This document shows, in pieces, positions 1 to 6,329 of a stretch of 8,210 nt of DNA (positions within the stretch are counted from its first letter, which is position 1; every line of letters begins with the position of its first letter). The stretch comes from ChocPot-Mid sp964511865. Lineage in GTDB: Bacteria > Bacteroidota > Ignavibacteria > Kapaibacteriales > UBA2268. The position numbers and the translations under genes were made by a program. The stretch covers positions 1 through 8,210 of the forward strand of contig CAZEHW010000164.1 of assembly GCA_964511865.1 (NCBI GenBank). The letters run 5' to 3'. The notes beneath the pieces were generated by a model that worked only from the letters and a program-made list of their open reading frames with translations, was not told where the DNA came from and ran no database searches.

Positions 1-1074
1 TGATAAAATCTGTGGAACTCTATGGTTCATTTCCATAACACCTGCTTTGTGATATTTGTATTCCGGTTTAAATATTTGCACTAATCCCTTTGTTGCATAT
101 TCGAGAAGTTCAGCAGTCGAGTCAGACGGTACTGGTAACTCCACCATAACACCGTTATGATATTGAGGTAATTCTGTTTTGAATGGATTTGTTCTTAGGA
201 ATACAGATAGAATTCTTGCGGCTGACCTTTGCTTACGGAGTTTCACAGCGGCTCTTGTGATGTAATTTGCAACTGCCTGAGAAACATCTTCGTAAGAACT
301 TGTAACTTTTCCAAAAGAACGCGATGATACAATCGCTTTCTTGGGTGGTGGCGAATATTCCAATTTTATGCAGGGTGTTCCCCTCAATTCCAGAACTGTC
401 CTCATTCCCATGACAGTCATTCTTTTTTTTATCCAGCTATCATTTGCTAAGGATAATTCAAAAGCTGTGTTTATACCATGCTTTCTTAATAGTTTTCCAT
501 ACTGCCTGCCGACTCCCCAGATGTCCTCGACCTCAGTCCTTTTCAAAGCTGTATCCCTGAATTTGGAGTTATAAAGATTCAGAACTCCTCCGGCTTTCTT
601 GCTTTTCTTCCCGAGCCGGTTTGCGATTTTAGCGAGTGTTTTTGTTTCTCCAATTCCAACGGCTACAGGAAGTCCTGTCCATTTTCTGATTGTATTTTTG
701 ATTTTCTTTCCATATTCGGCCAGGTCTTCCCTTTCGAAGCCGCGAAGATTCAAAAATGCTTCATCAATAGAGTATATCTCCACATCGGGACAAAAGGATT
801 CGAGTATTGTCATAACCCTTTGGGACATATCACCGTAAAGAGTATAGTTTGAAGAAAAGACTGCAACACCGTGCTTTTTGATTTTATCCTGAATTTTAAA
901 TAGCGGTTCACCCATTCCGATTCCAACATCTTTAGCTTCCTGAGAACGGGCTATAACCATGCCGTCATTATTGGACAGCACGACAATTGGAACATCTACC
1001 AGCTTAGGATTAAAAACCCTTTCACAGGATGCATAAAAGTTGTTGCAATCAATTAATGCAATCGGATGACTCAT
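1..1074 (-). CDS. umuC: Y-family translesion DNA polymerase, UmuC type (3' end outside window)
   Basis: Error-prone polymerase of the DNA polymerase V catalytic-subunit type, which copies across damaged template bases. I translated it by hand: 358 codons are open from ATG at 1074 to the window edge. The family is usually about 420 residues, so roughly 60 C-terminal residues, including any clamp-binding motif, lie outside. Visible landmarks are DCNNFYASCERVFNP at residues 9-23 (metal ligand D9, likely steric-gate Y14), the catalytic YSIDEAF at 101-107 (D104, E105), a helix-hairpin-helix region around 181-205 (EVEDIWGVGRQYGKLL), and the little-finger start PPPKKAIVSSRSFG at 242-255, which favours UmuC over DinB. 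No umuD lies upstream: the 61 bp there lead straight to a divergent PAP2 gene. No clear Shine-Dalgarno precedes the ATG, only A/T-rich sequence. Family assignment is firm; dependence on UmuD and RecA is inferred from the family. Confidence 0.95.
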   Translation of the reverse strand, partial: MSHPIALIDCNNFYASCERVFNPKLVDVPIVVLSNNDGMVIARSQEAKDVGIGMGEPLFKIQDKIKKHGVAVFSSNYTLYGDMSQRVMTILESFCPDVEIYSIDEAFLNLRGFEREDLAEYGKKIKNTIRKWTGLPVAVGIGETKTLAKIANRLGKKSKKAGGVLNLYNSKFRDTALKRTEVEDIWGVGRQYGKLLRKHGINTAFELSLANDSWIKKRMTVMGMRTVLELRGTPCIKLEYSPPPKKAIVSSRSFGKVTSSYEDVSQAVANYITRAAVKLRKQRSAARILSVFLRTNPFKTELPQYHNGVMVELPVPSDSTAELLEYATKGLVQIFKPEYKYHKAGVMEMNHRVPQILS

Positions 1075-1135
1075 AAATCTATTTATATTTTTAAAAATTT
1101 CGTTAAATTACAAACTTCAAATTAACAGGAAATAA
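1075..1135. promoter_or_regulatory. Divergent intergenic region between umuC and PAP2 gene
   Basis: These 61 bases must contain the start signals for both divergent genes unless promoters lie inside the coding regions. The sequence is very AT-rich. AGGA at 1127-1130, five bases before the ATG at 1136, is a good ribosome binding site for the PAP2 gene. No comparable site precedes umuC. I see no CTGT-N8-ACAG LexA box of the E. coli type, and no convincing TAnnTTTG element of the Bacteroidota type, so SOS control of umuC is not supported by what is visible. Confidence 0.4.
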
Positions 1136-1975
1136 ATGTTCATACAAATGAGAAATAGAATTTTAGTTTTAATCCTGTTTTTCCTGTCTTTTTCAATCAA
1201 TGCACAGGAAGACAAAGGAACATGGGAATTATTCAAAAGCGATGTCTCATCAACTTTGAAAGACTTCGGTAATGTCGGCTCCCAGCTTGGCTCTATCGGA
1301 TGGAAGGAAGTCGGCTATACCGGTTTGTTTATAGGTGCGGATGTTTTATTGATGCAATATGATGAAGATATACGTTCGGTCTTTTGGGAGAAAAAAGACA
1401 GCTTATTTGTAGCGAGGCACGGCTCCGAAAAAGCATATTTTGAAATAGTCAATGAATTTGGAAGTGTTTATTCAGCACTTGCGGTTCCTTCTGTAATTTA
1501 TTTATCCGGCTTGGCTTTTTCAAATGAAGAATTGAGAACAACCGGGAGGTTATTGACAGAAGCGATGCTACTTAGTACAGCAATTACACAGGTAATAAAA
1601 ATATCAGCCGGCAGGTCAAGACCATTCAACAATGAAGGAAGTAATATCTGGAAACCTTTTACTTTCACTGATAGTAATTATTCATTTCCTTCAGGACATA
1701 CAACTGTGGCATTTACGATAGCAACAGTTCTATCTCACAGGATTGACAAATGGTGGGCTTATGCATCACTTTATACATTAGCCGCAAGCACCGGATTTGC
1801 ACGCATATATTTCGATAAGCACTGGGCATCGGATGTATTGATGGGAGCAGGCATAGGAACAGTTTCAGCTTTATTGATTTTAAATGCAAATGAGAAAACA
1901 AAAAAGGACAAAACAGCGGAAGGATTCAATTTCAGCCCGGGACCTTATTTGTTTAGTGTGAGCTATAGTTTTTGA
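1136..1975 (+). CDS. Secreted/periplasmic PAP2-family phosphatase
   Basis: Type 2 phosphatidic acid phosphatase superfamily protein, 279 residues. The three catalytic motifs are complete: K155-(6 residues)-R162-P163, P185-S186-G187-H188, and R223-(5)-H229-(3)-D233. H188 would act as general acid/base and H229 as the phospho-histidine nucleophile, so the enzyme should be active. Residues 1-23 form a signal peptide with cleavage probably at A23/Q24, and hydrophobic stretches around 61-72, 114-127, 143-155, 189-200 and 236-250 are membrane-associated or core helices. Likely substrates are lipid phosphates such as undecaprenyl pyrophosphate, phosphatidylglycerol phosphate or lipid A phosphate; the sequence does not decide between them. 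The start is supported by AGGA five bases upstream; the in-frame Met5 is too far from that site. The gene converges with the toxin remnant, with 12 bases between the two stop codons. Confidence 0.92.
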   Translation: MFIQMRNRILVLILFFLSFSINAQEDKGTWELFKSDVSSTLKDFGNVGSQLGSIGWKEVGYTGLFIGADVLLMQYDEDIRSVFWEKKDSLFVARHGSEKAYFEIVNEFGSVYSALAVPSVIYLSGLAFSNEELRTTGRLLTEAMLLSTAITQVIKISAGRSRPFNNEGSNIWKPFTFTDSNYSFPSGHTTVAFTIATVLSHRIDKWWAYASLYTLAASTGFARIYFDKHWASDVLMGAGIGTVSALLILNANEKTKKDKTAEGFNFSPGPYLFSVSYSF

Positions 1976-1987
1976 GGAATGGATAGT

Positions 1988-2245
1988 TCACTTTTTCCTG
2001 TAAACATCCTTTCTATGTTGAATGTTATAAATTTCTATGGTTTGATTAATGTCATTAATTGAATACTACACCCGGTAGTTCCCGATTCGAATTCTATAAT
2101 CCTCTGAATTTGTAAGTTTGATACATCCGTGCGGTCTCGGATTTTCCGAAAGAGATTTTAATTTTTGATATATTCTGAGATAAATTTCTGTTGGAATTTT
2201 ATCGAGTTGCTTTAATGTTTTATTGGATAAAATAACTTTATACAT
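1988..2245 (-). pseudogene. RelE/ParE-superfamily toxin gene interrupted by an in-frame TAG
   Basis: Reading from ATG at 2245 gives 59 residues beginning MYKVILSNKTLKQLDKIP and ending YRIRIGNYRV. Then comes TAG at 2068-2066, and the same frame continues with YSINDINQTIEIYNIQHRKD and VYRKK to TGA at 1990-1988. The joined 85-residue product has the order and length of a RelE/ParE ribonuclease or gyrase toxin: N-terminal helical hairpin, the strand signature YRIRIGNYRV-x-YSI, and the closing HRKDVYRK strand that carries catalytic Arg and Tyr in RelE. The TAG falls where relatives usually have Ile, Leu or Val, so a TTG-to-TAG change is the simplest history. Genes A and B in this window both end in TAG, so amber is an ordinary stop here. 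The ATG overlaps the antitoxin end by 8 bases. The truncated 59-residue product should be inactive; a sequencing error is the main alternative. Confidence 0.85.
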
Positions 2246-2432
2246 TTTCCTTTTTCATTCTATTTCTGTGATATTCATCCAAATCAACAAAGAATTCGGT
2301 TTCCTTTTTTGCTTTAAGCAATGATTCCCTGTCCTCAATTACATCTATCAATTCACGGAAGTAATCATCAGACTTCAATTCTTCCCATGTATCTCTCGAA
2401 AATGTAACTTTATCTTCTGCTACTTCAAGCAT
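2238..2432 (-). CDS. Putative type II antitoxin upstream of the broken RelE/ParE toxin
   Basis: Small protein of 64 residues, acidic in its centre (DDYFRELIDVIEDRE at 22-36). It ends in a helix-plus-tail pattern, FFVDLDEYHRNRMKK at 47-61, like the toxin-wrapping C-terminus of RelB/Phd-type antitoxins. I do not recognise the exact family. The functional call rests mainly on position: its stop overlaps the start of the RelE/ParE-type reading frame by 8 bases, the usual antitoxin-first translational coupling. There is no obvious N-terminal Phd/YefM DNA-binding segment, and the protein is short for that family. The start is supported by GAGGA about six bases before the ATG at 2432. With the toxin truncated it may now be a relic or may act against related toxins elsewhere; both are inference. 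Confidence 0.7.
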   Translation of the reverse strand: MLEVAEDKVTFSRDTWEELKSDDYFRELIDVIEDRESLLKAKKETEFFVDLDEYHRNRMKKENV

Positions 2433-2501
2433 GTTAATTCCTCATTTAATAATAAAACTCAATATATAAACGAAATTCTATGAATATTTATTTGATTTAT
2501 T

Positions 2502-2751
2502 TTCTATCTCCTCACCACCAGCTTCTCCACAACTGTCTTGCCCTCATATTGTATCGCTACAAAATACATACCATCGGCTAAACCTGAAACATCGAGCGGA
2601 ATTGAATTTTCTCCTTCAGAAAAGAAATCATCTGCAATAGCGAATTGCTCGATACCTAATGTATTATATATTTTTACAGAAACTCTTGATTCCTCTGGCA
2701 AAGTAAAGTTCAGACGTGCTTTTGTGCTTGTGGGCTGTGGGGAGATTTGGG
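2502..2751 (-). repeat. Long direct repeat, sorting-domain copy in gene A
   Basis: These 250 bases match 4938-5187 without any gap. I count 18 mismatches, about 93% identity. The match covers the whole coding part of the T9SS sorting domain plus the TAG stop and two bases beyond it, then stops abruptly on both sides. Confidence 0.92.
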
Positions 2752-3892
2752 CTTGTAAGATATCTTGATTTATATTTGGTACATTTAAAGGGTCTATCAT
2801 CCCCCCCCAATATAAATCACCTTCATTTGTACCCACTAATATTAATGTTGGATTAACCATAGAATTAATTTCTATAACCGATATTGGTACATCTCGAAAT
2901 TCATAACTTACTTGGAAATAATTGCCATTGTCTATTCCTCTATTATCATAAAAATAAATCCCATCTTTTTGAGTACCTATTATAAAATTATTGAACGGAT
3001 TTATAAACTCATTATATAATCCCATACCATAGTTCCAAAAAACATCATGATAGACATGACATGTTATTTCAATTTTTTGGGGCAAATTTAATCTTGATAT
3101 TTCCTGTTCGTAATTTATGCACCAAATATTGTTACTGCTATCCTGAAAGTAATTATAGCCCCAAAAAAAACTGCTGGAAAGATTATGAATATTTTTATAA
3201 CCAACTAAATCTACGTATTTCCCCCAATATATACTGTCCCTATTATAAACATCCACATAACTCATAATCTCATTTGAATCAGTCAAGCAAAATGTATAAG
3301 GATTTGAAGAGGTAAATAGTTCAATAATTTCCCTATTTTCAATACCATCTGTAACGTGAATCCAATTTTTATCATCAAACTTGAACATATATGAACCATT
3401 TTTTTTTGTCCCAACCAACAAAGCAATGTAATTTTTATAATCATCTTCAGTAATTGCTATATCTGTGACCTCAGAATCATCAATTTCTTTATTAATAAGT
3501 TCCCAATTTTGTCCTAAATCAAAAGTAACGTATAATTGGTATTCATTAGAAAGCAAATATATTTCTTTAAGATTGTTATAATTAGCATTAATAAGAACCT
3601 TCTTAATACTCATTTTTGGCAAATTGCCATTAATTTTAACCCTTTGGATATTTTTATAATTAATGTATTCACAGTAATAAATAGAATTACTGTCAGTTAC
3701 AACAATAAATGGACCTGTATATAATGGACCTTCCGTATTCCAATAGTAGTGCCTATTAAAATGTGAATTAATATGGTCAATCAATTTTATCCCCGAATCA
3801 AACTGAAAATCAATTTTTTCCCAGTATTTCGGTTCCTGAGAGTGCAAACTCACCGACATTAAGACAAGCAGTAACAGAATTAACTTTTTCAT
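2504..3892 (-). CDS. Secreted beta-propeller-like protein A with T9SS type A sorting domain
   Basis: Protein of 462 residues with three parts. Residues 1-18 are a signal peptide (MKKLILLLLVLMSV, cleavage probably S18/Q19). Residues about 60-362 hold seven copies of a blade-like unit with a hydrophobic strand, a [GT or S/D]-x-x-x-[G/N] turn and an aromatic strand: about 61-76, 111-133, 158-180, 199-214, 249-261, 303-317 and 350-362. The clearest are IIGTQKDGIYFY and LVGTNEGDLYW, and LGQNWELI resembles an Asp-box/BNR turn. This suggests a seven-bladed propeller, a binding fold; no catalytic motif is visible. Residues 383-462 are the type A sorting domain recognised by the type IX system (ISPQP, SVKIYNTLG, GLADGMYFV, KLVV), which sends the protein to the surface or outside. 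GGGAG lies six bases before the ATG. It is the paralogue of protein B, with matching ends and a diverged middle, and has a G8 run at 2801-2808. The ligand is unknown. Confidence 0.85.
   Translation of the reverse strand: MKKLILLLLVLMSVSLHSQEPKYWEKIDFQFDSGIKLIDHINSHFNRHYYWNTEGPLYTGPFIVVTDSNSIYYCEYINYKNIQRVKINGNLPKMSIKKVLINANYNNLKEIYLLSNEYQLYVTFDLGQNWELINKEIDDSEVTDIAITEDDYKNYIALLVGTKKNGSYMFKFDDKNWIHVTDGIENREIIELFTSSNPYTFCLTDSNEIMSYVDVYNRDSIYWGKYVDLVGYKNIHNLSSSFFWGYNYFQDSSNNIWCINYEQEISRLNLPQKIEITCHVYHDVFWNYGMGLYNEFINPFNNFIIGTQKDGIYFYDNRGIDNGNYFQVSYEFRDVPISVIEINSMVNPTLILVGTNEGDLYWGGMIDPLNVPNINQDILQAQISPQPTSTKARLNFTLPEESRVSVKIYNTLGIEQFAIADDFFSEGENSIPLDVSGLADGMYFVAIQYEGKTVVEKLVVRR
2801..2808 (-). 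repeat. Homopolymer run of eight G in gene A
   Basis: On the coding strand the run encodes the end of W362 and G363-G364, about 19 residues before the sorting domain. A loss of one G gives an immediate TGA after the run. A gain of one G shifts to a frame that stops at a TAA inside the sorting-domain region. Gene B has no such run at the matching place. Confidence 0.9.
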
Positions 3893-3915
3893 GACAAACT
3901 CCCGAAAAATGTTTT
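3789..3915 (-). repeat. Long direct repeat, leader and signal-peptide copy of gene A
   Basis: These 127 bases match 6141-6267 without gaps, with 7 mismatches by my count (about 94%). The match spans codons 1 to about 35 (signal peptide and YWEKIDFQFDSGIK) and 23 bases of untranslated leader, then ends sharply in the upstream region. Confidence 0.92.
3893..3915 (-). promoter_or_regulatory. Conserved leader with strong ribosome binding site, gene A
   Basis: The leader contains GGGAG at 3903-3899, six bases before the ATG, a stronger Shine-Dalgarno than most genes in this window have. The same leader stands before gene B with one mismatch, so the two genes probably share translation control. 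The sequence further upstream differs, so shared transcription control is not shown. Confidence 0.65.
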
Positions 3916-3958
3916 TATTCTTTTTTCTAATGTATGAAAATTAATTGATATAAGCAAA

Positions 3959-4153
3959 TTATTTGATTTCAATCACGGGGATTTCCAAATCCTTACATAT
4001 TCCTCTTGCGGTAAAAGTATTTATTTCATTGTGTCTTGGAACTGTAGATGATTTATTTGATTCAGGGTTATAAAAGACAGTGTGTTTCTTACCTTCACGT
4101 TCCAAAATACAACCATGAATAACCAAATAACTGATAAGAGCTTTTCGTTTCAT
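3959..4153 (-). CDS. hicA: HicA-family mRNA interferase toxin (pair 1)
   Basis: Toxin of 64 residues with the small HicA/YcfA double-stranded-RNA-binding-like fold, which cleaves mRNA and stops growth when free of HicB. Diagnostic features are the N-terminal helix (KRKALISYLVIHGC), the catalytic-histidine turn REGKKH (H24) followed by TVFYNPES, the strand STVPRHNEI, and the closing helix TARGICKDLEIP typical of the subfamily with PVPRHNEI...ICKDLGI. Length is normal for the family. It overlaps the upstream HicB by four bases (ATGA), so translation is coupled and the antitoxin is made first. Nothing looks broken. It differs clearly from the HicA of pair 2, so the two were not produced by local duplication. 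Confidence 0.88.
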   Translation of the reverse strand: MKRKALISYLVIHGCILEREGKKHTVFYNPESNKSSTVPRHNEINTFTARGICKDLEIPVIEIK

Positions 4154-4365
4154 ATTGTAACAGCTATTTGCTCTTCAATATAATCCGTACCGAAATTAGC
4201 GAAATGCTTCAGGTTCGACTCAATGATTAATTGAATTGCTTCCTGCAAATTTTCTTTTAGTTCCTGAATTGTTTTACCTTGCGAATGAACTCCTGATAAT
4301 TCCTTAACAGTTCCGGCATACCATTCACCTGATTTAACTATTACTGCAGTAAATTGTTTTTCCAT
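4150..4365 (-). CDS. hicB: HicB-family antitoxin (pair 1)
   Basis: Antitoxin of 71 residues of the HicB-like, partial RNase-H fold type, which blocks the catalytic histidine of HicA. The family pattern is visible: strand FTAVIVKSGEWYAGTVKEL, turn SGVHSQGKTIQEL, then a helix ENLQEAIQLIIES at 38-50. The protein is short and has no clear C-terminal ribbon-helix-helix or helix-turn-helix domain, so any autoregulation by direct DNA binding is uncertain. AGAGG lies about six bases before the ATG at 4365. The stop codon shares four bases with hicA. A perfect 12-base palindrome starts 20 bases upstream of the start codon. Confidence 0.87.
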   Translation of the reverse strand: MEKQFTAVIVKSGEWYAGTVKELSGVHSQGKTIQELKENLQEAIQLIIESNLKHFANFGTDYIEEQIAVTI

Positions 4366-4385
4366 TTATAACCTCTTTTCAAATC

Positions 4386-4397
4386 ACAATATATTGT
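4386..4397. promoter_or_regulatory. Perfect 12-bp palindrome upstream of hicB (pair 1), candidate operator
   Basis: ACAATATATTGT is identical to its reverse complement. It lies 20 bases upstream of the hicB ATG and 22 bases beyond the end of the preceding hicA, in a 54-base gap where a promoter for pair 1 would have to sit. Toxin-antitoxin operons commonly carry palindromic operators at this place. The sequence is AT-rich, which raises the odds of a chance palindrome. Confidence 0.4.
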
Positions 4398-4419
4398 ATA
4401 TACGATTATTCCTCTATAT

Positions 4420-4644
4420 TTATTTCAACTTCAAAATTTCAACAAATTCCTTTTTTGTAATTTTCACTTGTCTTAGTATCCCGGATAATGTTCCTTCCGG
4501 AATTTCCTTTTTATTCATTGGCAATATAGTAATAATCCCTTCTGTGTTTTTGAACTTGCCATGTGACCCGTTTTGCGAATTGAAATTAAATCCAAGAATA
4601 TTCAGCACAAAAGAAATTTCCTTGCTCGAATATAACTTAGACAT
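4420..4644 (-). CDS. hicA: HicA-family mRNA interferase toxin (pair 2)
   Basis: Toxin of 74 residues, from a HicA subfamily distinct from pair 1. The N-terminal helix KEISFVLNILGFNF is followed by the catalytic-histidine turn SQNGSHGKFKN (H28), the strand IITILPMNKKEIPEG and the closing helix TLSGILRQVKITKKEFVEIL, all standard for the group with GSHGK...VPxHxxEIPxGTLxxILRQ. One small departure is ILPMN where relatives usually have VPMH or VPxH. Its ATG overlaps the upstream hicB by 8 bases, so it is translationally coupled. It should be active as far as the sequence shows. Confidence 0.9.
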   Translation of the reverse strand: MSKLYSSKEISFVLNILGFNFNSQNGSHGKFKNTEGIITILPMNKKEIPEGTLSGILRQVKITKKEFVEILKLK

Positions 4645-4861
4645 ATACGGATTCCTTTCCGAGCATAACGTGTTCTATTTTTAAAGGTTCAATATCTTCA
4701 TCCTGATAATATAGTTCAACTGCCTCTCTCAGATTTGCTACTGCTTCTTCCACAGTTTCACCAAAGGAACTAACATTCACATTGATGCATTGGGAAACAT
4801 AATATTTCCCTTCTTGCCAAACAAGGTAATCATATTCAAATTTATTACTAAGTTTTTCCAT
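4637..4861 (-). CDS. hicB: HicB-family antitoxin (pair 2)
   Basis: Antitoxin of 74 residues. It shows the HicB-like pattern of a short strand, DYLVWQEGKYYVSQC, then INVNVSSFGETVEEAVANL with the helix EEAVANLREAVELYYQ at 38-53, and a C-terminal strand IEHVMLGKESVYV that may pair with the toxin. This form, with YLVWQEGKYYV and LREAVELY, typically partners HicA toxins of the GSHGK kind, which is what follows. AAGGA lies seven bases before the ATG at 4861. The gene sits 78 bases downstream of the stop of gene B and could be reached by read-through, since I see no terminator hairpin in that gap. There is no recognisable DNA-binding domain at this length. Confidence 0.87.
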   Translation of the reverse strand: MEKLSNKFEYDYLVWQEGKYYVSQCINVNVSSFGETVEEAVANLREAVELYYQDEDIEPLKIEHVMLGKESVYV

Positions 4862-4937
4862 TATTATTATCCTTAATATTGATATTTCTTAATTATTAAC
4901 GGTTATGCCATCAAAAATATTTCAATTATTTTTCAAA

Positions 4938-5187
4938 TTCTATCTCCTCACCACCAGCTTCTCCACAACTGTCTTGCCATCATATTGTATCGCTACAAAA
5001 TACATACCATCGGCTAAACCTGAAACATCTATCGTAATTGAATTTTCTCCTTCAGAAAAGAAATCATCTGCAAAAGCGTATTGCTCGATACCTAATGTAT
5101 TATAAATCTTCACAGAAACTCTTGATTCCACAGGCAAAGTAAAACTCAGTCGTGCTTTTGTGCTTGCAGGTTGAGGGGAGATTTGGG
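4938..5187 (-). repeat. Long direct repeat, sorting-domain copy in gene B
   Basis: Ungapped counterpart of 2502-2751 (18 mismatches in 250 bases by my count). Both copies start two bases beyond the TAG stop and end just before the ISPQP entry of the sorting domain. Confidence 0.92.
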
Positions 5188-6244
5188 TGTGAATTTCATT
5201 TGAATAATTGTCTTCAATTAACGTTGGTGTAAATTCACTAAAGTAAACTTCACCATTTTTTGTTCCTAATAAGCAAATATAAGGGCTTACCTCTCTATTA
5301 ACTGTAATTTCAGTAATTTCTACTCCATAAAATTCATCACTTAATTGCACAATATTGTTAAGATAACAATATAAATAAACACCATGTTGTTTAGTTCCAA
5401 TAATGTATGGATATTCCCATGGAATTTGATTATCTTTAATTATTCCACTCAAAATCATGATATAAGTAGCAAAACTTGTAATAGTTATAGAATCCCCTAA
5501 ATCTATTTTAATTGTACTATAAGTATAAAGTTCATTATTATTATTTAAATAAACATATGAGTTATTGTTCCTTCCAACCTTATTAATTTTATCGTTACTG
5601 TCAATAGAGAAATGCGATTCCCAAAGGTTTCTCTCAATATATCCATATCCATTGTAATCATAGAATTTTCCATCCTTTGTCAAACAATATGTAACCCAGT
5701 ACTTTAATTGAAAACCAAGATAAAGGATATTTTTATCCACAAGTCCACTGTCTAATTTCCCCCATTTTAGTTTATCATTGTTGATATAAATACCATTATC
5801 CGTACCAATTATTAATGAATAATTCTTTCCATAAAATTGTAAGCAGTAAGACATACAATTTACATTCTTACCATCAATTTCATCAAGTATTTGTTTCCAT
5901 TCTAAACCAAAATTATTTGATTCAAACAATCGCCCGTCTTCAGTTAAAATATAAATATAAGCATTATAATCTTCAAAAGTAATTTGTGCATCTTTAATAT
6001 CAGTATTTACCTCATCAAAGTTGATTTTCTGACCGGGAATTTTATAATCAGCAAAATAATAAATTGAGTTATTTTCAGTAACAATTAAAAATGGGTCTGT
6101 TTGCCCGTAATAATAATTAGGATAAAAATTAATTTTCTTAATCCCCGAATCAAACTGAAAATCAATTTTTTCCCAGTATTTCGCTTCCTGAGAGTACAAG
6201 CCCACAGACATTAAGACAAGCAGTAACGGAATTAACTTTTTCAT
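4940..6244 (-). CDS. Secreted beta-propeller-like protein B with T9SS type A sorting domain
   Basis: Protein of 434 residues, paralogue of protein A. The signal peptide is residues 1-18 (cleavage probably S18/Q19), followed by YWEKIDFQFDSGIK, identical to protein A. The body carries seven blade-like units at about 51-67, 97-120, 143-163, 185-198, 229-243, 279-294 and 321-337, with the clearest turns in LIIGTDNGIYI, YIIGTKQHGVYLY and LLGTKNGEVYF, and an Asp-box-like NNFGLEWKQIL. The units line up in order with those of protein A although the body sequence is strongly diverged. Residues 355-434 form the type A sorting domain, so the product should be exported by the type IX system and released or attached at the surface. 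GGGAG lies six bases before the ATG. It lacks the G8 run of gene A. No enzyme motif is visible; binding to a ligand or partner is the likeliest role, but this is inference. Confidence 0.85.
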   Translation of the reverse strand: MKKLIPLLLVLMSVGLYSQEAKYWEKIDFQFDSGIKKINFYPNYYYGQTDPFLIVTENNSIYYFADYKIPGQKINFDEVNTDIKDAQITFEDYNAYIYILTEDGRLFESNNFGLEWKQILDEIDGKNVNCMSYCLQFYGKNYSLIIGTDNGIYINNDKLKWGKLDSGLVDKNILYLGFQLKYWVTYCLTKDGKFYDYNGYGYIERNLWESHFSIDSNDKINKVGRNNNSYVYLNNNNELYTYSTIKIDLGDSITITSFATYIMILSGIIKDNQIPWEYPYIIGTKQHGVYLYCYLNNIVQLSDEFYGVEITEITVNREVSPYICLLGTKNGEVYFSEFTPTLIEDNYSNEIHTQISPQPASTKARLSFTLPVESRVSVKIYNTLGIEQYAFADDFFSEGENSITIDVSGLADGMYFVAIQYDGKTVVEKLVVRR

Positions 6245-6267
6245 GATAAACTCCCGAAAAATGTTTT
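6141..6267 (-). repeat. Long direct repeat, leader and signal-peptide copy of gene B
   Basis: Ungapped counterpart of 3789-3915 (7 mismatches in 127 bases by my count). It includes 23 bases of leader with GGGAG at 6255-6251. Confidence 0.92.
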
Positions 6268-6329
6268 AATAATTACACTAATTTAAGGCATACAATAATT
6301 AGGAACAAATAAATAATAACCTCAAGTAA

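Noticed and set aside
341..838. Two plus-strand open frames at 341-574 and 599-838
   Set aside because: They lie opposite the umuC coding region, whose minus-strand translation is unbroken and recognisable.
4889..4899. Inverted repeat TTAAT-T-ATTAA upstream of hicB pair 2
   Set aside because: Only five-base arms of pure A/T in an AT-rich gap; expected by chance.
2502..6267. Diversity-generating retroelement acting on the variable middles of genes A and B
   Set aside because: No reverse transcriptase, template repeat or adenine-specific substitution pattern is visible, and divergence covers the whole body including length changes.
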